From the NCBI GenBank assembly GCA_900548895.1, contig URLZ01000001.1, positions 1 to 64,000 on the forward strand: a stretch of DNA of 64,000 bases, written 5' to 3'. The DNA is from an uncultured Akkermansia sp. GTDB taxonomy: Bacteria > Verrucomicrobiota > Verrucomicrobiia > Verrucomicrobiales > Akkermansiaceae. The notes under the pieces are model-generated. The model saw nothing but the letters and a program-made list of their open reading frames with translations, was not told the DNA's origin and did no database searches. The position numbers and the translations under genes are program-made. Positions 15,631 through 23,197 of this stretch are shown piece by piece. Within the stretch, counting starts at the first letter, position 1, and each line of letters opens with the position of its first letter.

Positions 15631-17421
15631 ATGAACGAGATGACCTTAACCGCCGGCCTGCTGAGCTTGCTCGCCACCGCCGGCCTTGCATCCGCCCCTG
15701 CCGAGACCCCGGCCGGTCAGGCGCAGACTGCTGCGCCTCTCGCCCCCCGCGCCGAGACGCAGCAGGAGCAACGAGCATCGGCGGAGGATGCCCGCAGACT
15801 GCTGGACGCCGCTGCCCGCGGGGATGTGACGCGTCTGCGCCAACTTCTCGCGAGCGGCGTCTCCGCCAACGCCCGCGACCCCGAGGATCCGCAGACTCCC
15901 CTCTACGCAGCGGCGGAGGGCGGTTTCGTCGCCTGTGTCGAGGCCCTGCTGAAAGCCGGAGCCCGCGTGAATGAGGAGCTGTGGTGGGACGGCGGCGATC
16001 CGATCACCTGCGCGACGGCTCTCACCGTCGCCGCGGAGGAGGGGCACGCGGACTGCGTTCGCGCTCTCCTCGCCGGCGGTGCCGACGTCAATTTTCTGTG
16101 CCTCGAGGATGAGCTCGGGGGCTCAGCCCTGCATCTGGCCGCCAACGCCGAGGTGTTGCGCCTGCTGCTCGACGCCGGCGGCAATCCCCGTTTGGTGAAT
16201 CAGTTCGGCGATACCCCGCTCCACCGGGCTCACGATGCGGCCTGTGTGCGCCTGCTTCTGGAGGCTGGCGCCGAGCCCGATGCCGTGAACAAGGCCGGAG
16301 ACACGCCGCTGCTTGCCCTCCTGAGCGCTGCGGAGGATGAACGGGAGGCCGATGAGCCGATGCCCGGGCTCTGCGAGCAGGTGCAGGCTCTGCTGGCGGG
16401 CGGCGCCGATCCGGAGGCTCGCGATCGCTACGGGAATACGGCTCTGCATATCGCGGCACGCTTGGGCGACCTGCCCTTGCTGCGCCTGCTGCTGGATGCC
16501 GGTGCCGACGTGAAGGTGCGCAACGGCGACGGCTCCACCCCGCTGCATCTGGCGCGGGAGACCGGGCAGGATGCAGCCGCCCGCCTGTTGCTCGAGCGGG
16601 GGGCTGAGGAGGGGGCGCGGGACAAGTCCGGCCTCACGGCTGACGAAAGTGCGCGGCAGCATCGGGCGGATGCCGCCCTGCTGGCGGCGGCCGCATCCGG
16701 CGATGCGGAGGCGCTTCGCCGAGCGCTGGACGCCGGGGCGAACCCGCAGGCCGGAGATCCGAAGCAAGCTCCCTGGACCTGCCCGCTGATGGCGGCGGCT
16801 GCGAACGGTCGGGAGGACTGTGTCCGCCTGTTGCTGGATGCCGGCGCCGAGGCGGACGCGGGGATCGAGCCGGGCGCCGGGCAAACGCCTCTGTCGCGGG
16901 CCGTGGAGAGCGGGCACCCGGGCTGCGCGGCGCTGTTGCTGAAGGCGGGGGCCTCGGCTCAGAGCTGCGACGGGCAGGGCAACACCCCGCTGCACGAAGC
17001 GGCTCGCCGCGGGGATGCGGCCACGGCTCGCCTGCTGCTGGCCGCCGGAGCCCGCACGGACGCCCGGGGCTCGTTTTCCTGCACTCCTCTGCATGTGGCT
17101 GCCGAGCGCGGGGATCGGGCTCTCGTGGCCCTGCTGCTGGAAGCCGGCAGCAGCCCCGCCGCCGGGGATCACTACGACCGCACGCCGCTGCATCTGGCCG
17201 CAGCACAGGGGCAGAACGGCGCCGTTGAGCTGTTGCTGGAGGCGGGGGCCGACCCGAATGCGGAGGATTCTCTGGGGAATACGCCGCTGCACGAAGCCGC
17301 CGCCCAAGGGAATCGCGAGACGATGCGAGCCCTCGAAGCGCGGGGCGCCGACCCGGCGCGCCGCAACAAGGCCGGGCTCTTGCCCCGCGACGTCATGAAT
17401 CAGCAGGTCTCCTCGCTCTGA
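15631..17421 (+). CDS. Periplasmic ankyrin-repeat protein
   Basis: 596 aa. Residues 1-24 form a Sec signal peptide with a LASA cleavage site. A short A/P/Q-rich linker follows. From about residue 47 to the end there are roughly thirteen ankyrin repeats with the standard pattern (TPLHxAAxxGxxxxVxxLLxAGAxxxAxD), for example GNTPLHEAARRGDAATARLL. No catalytic domain is present, so the protein is probably an envelope scaffold that binds a protein partner. The start is supported by the signal peptide; the bases before it are C-rich with no Shine-Dalgarno. The gene appears monocistronic. A second ankyrin protein with a thioredoxin domain is encoded at 42166-44355. The partner is unknown. Confidence 0.88.
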   Translation: MNEMTLTAGLLSLLATAGLASAPAETPAGQAQTAAPLAPRAETQQEQRASAEDARRLLDAAARGDVTRLRQLLASGVSANARDPEDPQTPLYAAAEGGFVACVEALLKAGARVNEELWWDGGDPITCATALTVAAEEGHADCVRALLAGGADVNFLCLEDELGGSALHLAANAEVLRLLLDAGGNPRLVNQFGDTPLHRAHDAACVRLLLEAGAEPDAVNKAGDTPLLALLSAAEDEREADEPMPGLCEQVQALLAGGADPEARDRYGNTALHIAARLGDLPLLRLLLDAGADVKVRNGDGSTPLHLARETGQDAAARLLLERGAEEGARDKSGLTADESARQHRADAALLAAAASGDAEALRRALDAGANPQAGDPKQAPWTCPLMAAAANGREDCVRLLLDAGAEADAGIEPGAGQTPLSRAVESGHPGCAALLLKAGASAQSCDGQGNTPLHEAARRGDAATARLLLAAGARTDARGSFSCTPLHVAAERGDRALVALLLEAGSSPAAGDHYDRTPLHLAAAQGQNGAVELLLEAGADPNAEDSLGNTPLHEAAAQGNRETMRALEARGADPARRNKAGLLPRDVMNQQVSSL

Positions 17422-17731
17422 GCTCGAGCGGACGGAGCCCGGCAGGCTGCGTCGTTCCGCCCACGCTCCTCTGCCACACGCGCGAGGACGCCGGTGAGTG
17501 CCGCGCAGATTCCGCGCACCCGCTTCCTTACAGCGAGGACGGGCGCGTCACGGCGCCGCCGCTCCGGATGACACTTTTTGTGGCTCAACTGTCGACAAGG
17601 GTATTTGACGGCGGCCACTGAGCTTGATAGATTGATCCACAAGGCGGCGGGACTCCGCCCGGGCGCTGCACCTCCTCCCTGTGACGGGAACGGCGTGCCG
17701 GGAGAAGGCCCGTCGAAAACACCATAAAAAA
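17422..17731. other. Intergenic region between the ankyrin and Sel1 lipoprotein genes
   Basis: 310 bp without a supported gene. It contains a promoter-like pair (17605-17633) for the downstream lipoprotein. No clear terminator for the ankyrin gene was found. Confidence 0.45.
17605..17633 (+). promoter_or_regulatory. Putative promoter of the Sel1 lipoprotein gene
   Basis: TTGACG at 17605-17610, 17 nt, then TAGATT at 17628-17633. The leader would be about 90 nt. Confidence 0.5.
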
Positions 17732-18493
17732 ATGACCGATTTTCATTCTCTGAGACCCATGATGCCGGCGGCGATCGCCCTTTGCTGCGCCGTTGGCCTG
17801 ACCGCCTGCGGCGAGCGCGCGGAACAGAAGTCCTTTCCCCTCTCCGAGTGCCGAGACAAGCTTTTGGCAGACATCGGGAAAAATTACCCGAATGCCCGAG
17901 TCATCTACGAAGTGTTTGAGGACCACACCAACACGGAGGGGCCCGTCAAGATCTACGACGAGGTGGCGCGCGTGCCGGTCACCATCGTCGACCCGGAGTA
18001 TCCGAAGGAGTTGCGGCACTCGCTCATCGTCTCCGGCTTCCCGGATCTGCGAGCGGCAGAGCTGGGGGAAGAGGCAATGCTGGTTCAGAGTCCGGTCGAG
18101 TGGGCACTGAGTCGTCTGAAGGAGAAGGGCGGTAGGTCCGTCTCGCCGAACGAGGTGCGCAGCTATTGGACGAAACGCTTTTTCTCGCCGGACTACGGCA
18201 GTATCTACGATGTGAAAGGGCTTGAACTCACCGGCGGAGAAAGCTATGCCTTGATTGAGCGCTGTACGGCGAGTCCGGAACAGCTCATGCCCAAGGCAGA
18301 GGCGGGAAATGCGCAAGCTCAGTATCAGCTGGGGCAGATCTATGAGAAGGGACTGGTGATGGAGGAGAGATCCCGGGAGCAGGCTACTAAGTGGTACCGT
18401 ATGGCAGCGGAGCAGGGGCACGAAGGGGCTCAACAGGCCCTCCGGCGAATTGAGGGCGCAGCGGCGCACGGCGAGGCGAAGACAAGCCCGTGA
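17732..18493 (+). CDS. Lipoprotein with C-terminal Sel1 repeats
   Basis: From ATG 17732 the product is 253 aa. Its signal peptide has a lipobox (GLTACG), so it should be lipidated and anchored in a membrane. ATG 17759 would still leave a signal peptide; an upstream frame opening at 17681 adds only a basic tail before the signal and is unlikely. The middle, about residues 30-180, is unrecognised alpha/beta sequence. About residues 190-245 hold Sel1-like repeats (GNAQAQYQLGQIYEKG and KWYRMAAEQGHEGAQ), which are protein-binding helical hairpins. Other Sel1 sequences lie at 20375-20809 and 46464-47492, so this family is locally expanded. Confidence 0.75.
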   Translation: MTDFHSLRPMMPAAIALCCAVGLTACGERAEQKSFPLSECRDKLLADIGKNYPNARVIYEVFEDHTNTEGPVKIYDEVARVPVTIVDPEYPKELRHSLIVSGFPDLRAAELGEEAMLVQSPVEWALSRLKEKGGRSVSPNEVRSYWTKRFFSPDYGSIYDVKGLELTGGESYALIERCTASPEQLMPKAEAGNAQAQYQLGQIYEKGLVMEERSREQATKWYRMAAEQGHEGAQQALRRIEGAAAHGEAKTSP

Positions 18494-18580
18494 GCCGATT
18501 TCGGCCGCGGCTCCCCATCGACGGCGGGTCGGGCGCCTCGGCGGTCCTGTATCATCCCCGCCGAGGTCGTTCAAAAAGAC

Positions 18581-18609
18581 TTTAACTGCTGGGCTTGGCG
18601 TGCTATAAC
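18581..18609 (+). promoter_or_regulatory. Putative promoter of the small membrane protein gene
   Basis: TTTAAC at 18581-18586, 17 nt, then TATAAC at 18604-18609. The leader to ATG 18696 is about 80 nt. Confidence 0.45.
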
Positions 18610-18695
18610 GTATCTGCACACGCTGCCGCGCTCGATGGACGACCGCCGTGGGCTTCCGGGAAGGGAGCGGAACGCAGCAGCGCGCATACCCGCGC

Positions 18696-19139
18696 ATGAA
18701 AACCATCTTATTCATCTACCTGTGCACCCAGCTTGTTGTCACGCTCGCCGTCTGTCTTCTCGGCGGGGGTGAGGGAATCTTGATGGGCATTCCCCTGTAC
18801 GGCGTGCCGCAGACGTTGCTCCTGCTGCTGGCCCTCAAGACGGAGATCTGGAACATCTGGCCGGCGATCCGCCGCTGGGACGTGGGAATCGCTTCCGTCG
18901 CGCTGTTGGTCTTCTTGATCACCTTGGTGCAGAATGTCCTCGCTCGCTTTCCTGGAGGTTTCTTCACGACGGGAGCGCCGCGTGTGGAGGACACGGCGTT
19001 GCACTGGTGGGCTAATGGGCTGGCGGGTACGATGGCCTACACCCTCATCTCCCTCCCCATCCTCATCGGGATCCTTTGGCGGGCGTGCCGGCGGGGGAAG
19101 CATGCCGGTGGCGGGAACGCCGATGAAATCAACCGTTGA
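18696..19139 (+). CDS. Small polytopic membrane protein, unknown function
   Basis: 147 aa from ATG 18696. An in-frame start 48 bp upstream would prepend a polar segment before the first membrane helix and is less likely. Four hydrophobic segments are visible: around residues 3-23, 28-45, 58-80 and 108-130. A basic C-terminus follows, consistent with a cytoplasmic tail. No family motif was recognised. It stands alone between the Sel1 lipoprotein and the HsdR-like gene, with its own promoter-like sequence. Confidence 0.6.
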   Translation: MKTILFIYLCTQLVVTLAVCLLGGGEGILMGIPLYGVPQTLLLLLALKTEIWNIWPAIRRWDVGIASVALLVFLITLVQNVLARFPGGFFTTGAPRVEDTALHWWANGLAGTMAYTLISLPILIGILWRACRRGKHAGGGNADEINR

Positions 19140-19188
19140 GAAGATGAAGGGATGCATCTGAAAAGCTTCCGCGGTTTCAAAATCTATC

Positions 19189-19217
19189 TTGACATTTTTT
19201 AATCTAAAAGGTATCAT
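19189..19217 (+). promoter_or_regulatory. Consensus-like promoter of the HsdR-N nuclease gene
   Basis: TTGACA at 19189-19194, 17 nt including a T-run, then TATCAT at 19212-19217. The leader of about 14 nt contains AGGA, 5 nt before ATG 19238, one of the few Shine-Dalgarno-like sites in this window. Confidence 0.75.
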
Positions 19218-19237
19218 CTGGACAACTCAGGATTACC

Positions 19238-20335
19238 ATGGACTTTATTGACAATCTTACGCAGTTATCAGCACGTGTGCCGCGCCTTCGCGAAACTCTC
19301 CAGACGGAGGAGGCGACGAAGAATGCGCTTATCATGCCCTTCCTTCAGGCTCTTGGGTACAACGTTTTCGATCCCTTTGAAGTGGTTCCCGAGTACACGT
19401 CGGACGTCGGCACCAAAAAGAATGAAAAGGTTGACTATGTGATTATGTGGGAGGGTAAACCCGCCATCTTGGTGGAATGTAAGGCTGTCAATACGCCGCT
19501 GAACGTCAAGCACGCGAATCAGCTCTTCCGCTATTTTAGCTGCACGGAGGCTCGTTTGGCCATTTTAACAAATGGCATAGACTATCAGTTCTATACGGAT
19601 ATCGAATCTCCGAACATTATGGATGACAAGCCTTTCTTTGAATTCTCCATGCTGGAGGTGGATCCGAAGAAGGTGGCTGTCCTGAAGAAATTCACCAAGA
19701 GCCATTACGACTTGGGGAACATCTTGAGCAATGCCTCTGAGTTGAAATACAAGAGACAGATTCAGAATCTCTTCGATAAAGAGCTGGAGGCTCCTAGTGA
19801 TGAGTTTGTCCGTTATTTTGCGAAGCAGGTGTATAGCGGCATGCTCACGAACAGTGTGCGAGAACAGTTCACTGCGCTGGTGATGCAGGCTTTCCGCGAG
19901 TGGCTGAACGGCAAAATCAGCGAGCGCCTGCAGAGTGCCATCGACGGGGTGACGCCTCTGGCTCCGCTTTCGCCCGTGGAGAACAGTGAGGCACCTGCCG
20001 AGCAGCCGGAGAAGGTTGCGGACGACAATGTGAAGGCCGATCCGGGGATCGTGACGACAGAGGAAGAGCTGGAGTCCTTTTACATCGTGCGGGCCATTTT
20101 GTCTCAGGTGGTCGACCCGCATCGCGTCTTCATCAAGGATACGCGCAGCTACTGCGGTGTGCTGCTGGACTACAATGTTCGCAAGCCGCTTTGCCGCTTT
20201 TTGTACAACTCAACGCAGAAAACCCTCATTCTCTTGGATAAGGAGCGCAACGAGAAGCGCATCCCCCTGGAATCTCCTGTGGATATTTACCAGCATGCGG
20301 ATGAGCTCAAGCAGTACGCTGCGCTGTATCTGTAA
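19238..20335 (+). CDS. Stand-alone type I restriction endonuclease HsdR_N-like nuclease
   Basis: 365 aa. The first 150 residues match the N-terminal nuclease domain of type I restriction R subunits. After the helical start, DPFEVVPEYTSDVGTKKNEK leads to a PD-(D/E)xK site read as VDYVIMWEGKPAILVECKA (Asp, then E-x-K). There is no helicase or translocase domain, and no methylase or specificity gene nearby. The rest is helical with an acidic, Pro-containing linker (about residues 235-275) and a small C-terminal domain of unknown role. Such short HsdR_N proteins are widespread and often annotated as restriction endonucleases. Base composition is visibly AT-richer than the flanks, and it has its own consensus promoter and SD-like site, suggesting acquisition by transfer. 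It may cut foreign DNA, but single-gene defence is an inference. Confidence 0.85.
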   Translation: MDFIDNLTQLSARVPRLRETLQTEEATKNALIMPFLQALGYNVFDPFEVVPEYTSDVGTKKNEKVDYVIMWEGKPAILVECKAVNTPLNVKHANQLFRYFSCTEARLAILTNGIDYQFYTDIESPNIMDDKPFFEFSMLEVDPKKVAVLKKFTKSHYDLGNILSNASELKYKRQIQNLFDKELEAPSDEFVRYFAKQVYSGMLTNSVREQFTALVMQAFREWLNGKISERLQSAIDGVTPLAPLSPVENSEAPAEQPEKVADDNVKADPGIVTTEEELESFYIVRAILSQVVDPHRVFIKDTRSYCGVLLDYNVRKPLCRFLYNSTQKTLILLDKERNEKRIPLESPVDIYQHADELKQYAALYL

Positions 20336-20374
20336 GGGGGCACTCGGAGTTTCGGACGTCCTCAGTTTCTCGGA

Positions 20375-20809
20375 TTGAGGTTGCCGAGGGTGTGGAGCTG
20401 CCCGCGGGGGGGAGACCGTTGGGGCAAGGCCATTTGCCTGTTCAATTTCGGGCTGTGCTGCGAGACCGGTCAGGGTGTTGCCCCGAGCGATGAGGAGGCT
20501 TTCCGCCTCTACCGTGCATCGGCGTCTCTCGGTTTTCCTCGGGCGATGACGCGCCTTGGCCTGTGCTATGCTCAGGGGAAGGGGGTGGCGGCGTCGGATG
20601 AAGAAGCCGCGCTCTGGTTCCGACGGGCGGCGGAGAGAGGGGATGCTGAGGCTGCGTATCTTCTGGGGCTCTGCTGCGCCCGAGGAAAGGGGGTGCCTCG
20701 CAGCGATGAGCAGGCTCTCACCTGCTTCCGCGAGGCGGCATCGCGAGGATGGGAGGCTGCGCTTGATGAGATCGCGCGCTTGAGTCCGGAGAAGGGGCAA
20801 GGCGAGTAA
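20375..20809 (+). pseudogene. 5'-truncated Sel1-repeat gene remnant
   Basis: The frame gives three Sel1-like repeats (FNFGLCCETGQGV, MTRLGLCYAQGKGV, AYLLGLCCARGKGV, each followed by DEEA or DEQA and a helix) and a short tail. It opens inside the first repeat: there is no ATG, only TTG at 20375 or 20381 and a poor GTG, and no signal peptide or ribosome binding site. Upstream it is in the same frame as the preceding nuclease gene, whose TAA sits 39 nt before the TTG. This looks like the 3' part of a Sel1 gene whose 5' half was lost, possibly when the nuclease gene arrived. Translation from TTG cannot be excluded. Confidence 0.6.
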
Positions 20810-20999
20810 CGCCCGCTCCTCCGATGCGCCTTTCCGCGGGTGCCTGACCACTCTGCGGCGCTTCGTGGCTCGCTCCGGGAGTCAGGAGGAGGTGGTGCGC
20901 CGGAGAGCGCTCAGGAGAGCAGGGGGCTGCCGATGGCAGAGGTGTCTCGAACTCGTTGTGCGAGCCGGGCTCGCGCTGTGTCATACGGTGGCTTCCTCC

Positions 21000-21028
21000 T
21001 TGATATCTGTGGGCTCGGCGGTTAATCT
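21000..21028 (+). promoter_or_regulatory. Putative promoter of the secreted protein at 21083
   Basis: TTGATA at 21000-21005, 17 nt, then TAATCT at 21023-21028, with a leader of about 48 nt. The rest of 20810-21082 shows nothing else. Confidence 0.4.
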
Positions 21029-21082
21029 GATAGAGAGGATGGGGCCGTCGCGGCTCTCGTCTCCGACAACGATCTCTTGACG

Positions 21083-21760
21083 ATGAAGATGAAAGTTTAT
21101 GGAAAAATTCTGTTGGGCGCCGCCGTGGCAGGTTTCGTTCCGGCGGAGGCTGCCGGCTCCGGCGAGTCGGCACTTCCCCCTGCCCCTGCGGCGAGGGCTT
21201 CCGAGGAGTCGGCACCGCCTTCCGAGCTTGTTCTGCGTTTTGCTCAGTGGCTGAAGGTTCCTGATCTGCCGGGGCGCTCTCCGTTTTTCATTCACCATAT
21301 TGGTGTGTGTTCGGACGGCAGGGGAGGGGGCCTAGGCCCGTCTGATTTATATATTGTGGCGGAGTACGGCGGCTCGACACCCGACTGGCGGCAGGTGGAT
21401 GGGCCCCGCTACCTGATGGTGGATGTTCTCCATGGCCACAGTCCTCGGTTGCGTCTGTATGATATGGATGGAGATGGCCTGCCGGAGTTGTTGGTGGAGT
21501 ATGCGACGCCGACGGACAGACCGAAGCTGGCGATTTATTCGCTGCGCACGAGGGATGCGGAGCGTCATCCTGTGTGTGCCTCGGAGGGGCTGAGCCTGGT
21601 GGTGAAAGGGCTTGACAAGGCGCTGGTCAGCGTGGAGGAGGATGGCTCTGTCTATCTGTGCGATCCCTGGCATCCTGCTGAGATGAAGAGTCCCCGTCCC
21701 GAGCCGCGGCGCTACGTGCTGCGCGACGGGGTGTTGACGGAGCAGCCGTCCGAGGAGTGA
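21083..21760 (+). CDS. Secreted protein with a DxDGD calcium-loop-like motif
   Basis: 225 aa from ATG 21083; a TTG two codons upstream is less likely. The first 22 residues are a Sec signal peptide ending AEAA, followed by an A/P/E-rich linker. The globular part contains LYDMDGDGLPELLVEY. This DxDGDGxxE loop is typical of VCBS/FG-GAP-like beta-propeller blades and dockerin-type calcium sites. Only one such loop is visible, so a full propeller is not supported. Hydrophobic strands such as YLMVDVLHG and LAIYSLRT suggest a small beta domain. It is probably periplasmic or exported. The role is unknown and it has no clear operon partner. Confidence 0.65.
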   Translation: MKMKVYGKILLGAAVAGFVPAEAAGSGESALPPAPAARASEESAPPSELVLRFAQWLKVPDLPGRSPFFIHHIGVCSDGRGGGLGPSDLYIVAEYGGSTPDWRQVDGPRYLMVDVLHGHSPRLRLYDMDGDGLPELLVEYATPTDRPKLAIYSLRTRDAERHPVCASEGLSLVVKGLDKALVSVEEDGSVYLCDPWHPAEMKSPRPEPRRYVLRDGVLTEQPSEE

Positions 21761-22075
21761 GGCGCGGGAACGCTCCTCATGGGGCTTTGCGTGTCTCCTG
21801 ATGCTGTCACGATCCGTTCGGAGCGGGGATGCCCCGCTTCGGGCGGAGCATCGGCTGTGCCGTTCCCGCGGCAACACGGAGGGCTCTCGGATGGCGCAAG
21901 GCTCGCCAAATGCGTGCTCGGGCAGCGGAGGGCGTGGTCAGCCGCGGCTCTGCCGCGCAGGTGCCCCGAGGGGCTGTGTGAGCAGCACCCTCGCGCCGGA
22001 TGGCGTCGGGGGGCGAGTGTGGCCGGATGCACGACCCTGGGGGCGAGGTTGCGGCTCTCCGAATGGTTCGACGGC
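21761..22075. other. GC-rich gap between convergent genes
   Basis: 315 bp with no supported gene. It separates the ends of two convergent genes. Small GC inverted repeats occur (for example GCGGGG-ATG-CCCCGC near 21826) but none has a T-run. Confidence 0.4.
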
Positions 22076-22915
22076 TCATCCCAGGGGAAGGTCGCCCTTC
22101 AGAGCTTGGGTGGTGCGGTCGTGGTAATCGAGCACGGGGTCGGCGATGCTGCGCCCTACGGTGTCGATGAGTCGGCAGACGGCCAGATGCGCAGTGCGCT
22201 CTTCGTACCGGGTGACCCAGTCCGCCATGACTTCCGGAGCACCGAGGGAGTCCTCGAGCCGGGGGAAGCGGGGCAGGCCGAGGTGAAAGGGCTTGGGGCT
22301 GAGGCGGGCGCGCCAGCACAGCTGGCTGTCGCAGAGCTTCGTGTAGAGAGGGTCGACGTTCAGGTCGGCAAAGAGGCGGCGCTGTTGCTCAGAGCCGAGT
22401 TCGACCTTGCGCAGGATGATGCGCCAGCCGTGCGCGGTGCGGTAGAGACGGGCGCCGAAGTGCTCATCACTCCGGCTTATGGCGTCGAGGGCTTCGAGCA
22501 GTCGCTGCTCGGCCCGCTTGCCGTGAAAGAGGGCCGCGAGTCGCTGCCTCAAACCGCGGGGCGGAAAGTGATCCACGTCCGCGAAGCAGAGGCGGGTCGT
22601 GTTGAGGACGAGGCTGCCGTAGCGGTTGCGGGTGACGATGTTTTTATCATCGAGGCGCTGCTCGATCGGTTCGAGAATGCCGGCGCTGTAGGGGCCTTCG
22701 TCGTGGCCGTCGAGCCGACGCAGGCTCCGGCGGAAGTCGTCGATGGCTTCGCGGGAGGCTTTCGGGCGGCTGAGCAGCTGTTCCCAGATGCGGGCGCGCT
22801 CTTCCAGCTTCGCCCGGGCTTCGTCCATGGAGCTGTTCGATACGCCGCGCAGGTGCACGCAGGTGCCGTCGCTGAGGCGGCGGCGCTCTTTGATCCAAAA
22901 GGTCGGTATGTTCAT
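22076..22915 (-). CDS. Conserved hypothetical protein, possibly AEP primase-fold
   Basis: 279 aa from ATG 22915, chosen because it lies 25 nt below a good promoter. The longer frame to 23080 passes through that promoter. The N-terminus is a short beta segment followed by a charged helical region. The core has three motifs in order: a strand ending CFADVDHF (D-x-D), then GARLYRTAHGWRIILRK, then DPLYTKLCDSQLCW with RARLSPKPFH. A D-x-D strand followed by a basic strand-turn-strand and a late Arg/Lys block is the layout of archaeo-eukaryotic primase-like proteins, and widespread hypothetical proteins share these blocks. The primase link is my inference at motif level. No helicase or zinc domain accompanies it. 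It stands alone, divergent from the glycosyltransferase gene. Confidence 0.6.
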   Translation of the reverse strand: MNIPTFWIKERRRLSDGTCVHLRGVSNSSMDEARAKLEERARIWEQLLSRPKASREAIDDFRRSLRRLDGHDEGPYSAGILEPIEQRLDDKNIVTRNRYGSLVLNTTRLCFADVDHFPPRGLRQRLAALFHGKRAEQRLLEALDAISRSDEHFGARLYRTAHGWRIILRKVELGSEQQRRLFADLNVDPLYTKLCDSQLCWRARLSPKPFHLGLPRFPRLEDSLGAPEVMADWVTRYEERTAHLAVCRLIDTVGRSIADPVLDYHDRTTQALKGDLPLG

Positions 22916-22946
22916 GGGTGGGGATGAGAGATCCGAGGGCTTTCGC

Positions 22947-22975
22947 ATGATATCAGGTTCGGGTTTTCGCGTCAA
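22947..22975 (-). promoter_or_regulatory. Promoter of the AEP-like gene
   Basis: On the minus strand TTGACG (22975-22970), 17 nt, TATCAT (22952-22947). The leader of about 25 nt is pyrimidine-rich just before the ATG, with no Shine-Dalgarno. Confidence 0.65.
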
Positions 22976-23197
22976 GGCACCGCGCTTCGTCTGGCAAGGC
23001 TCCTGAGCGCGGTCGGAGAGGGCCAAGCGCGGGCTTCCCTTGCCTCCCTTTGAGGCGCCGAAGGCGCTTGCGAGCGCCATCGCGGATAGTGCGAGCTCCC
23101 CGCAATGGGTGCGCGGAGCTCGGAGGCTCCGCCCCGGGGCGTGAATAAAATCCTATTTTTTCAACAGGAGTAGCTCTTCTCGTGTCTCAAGGCCGTG

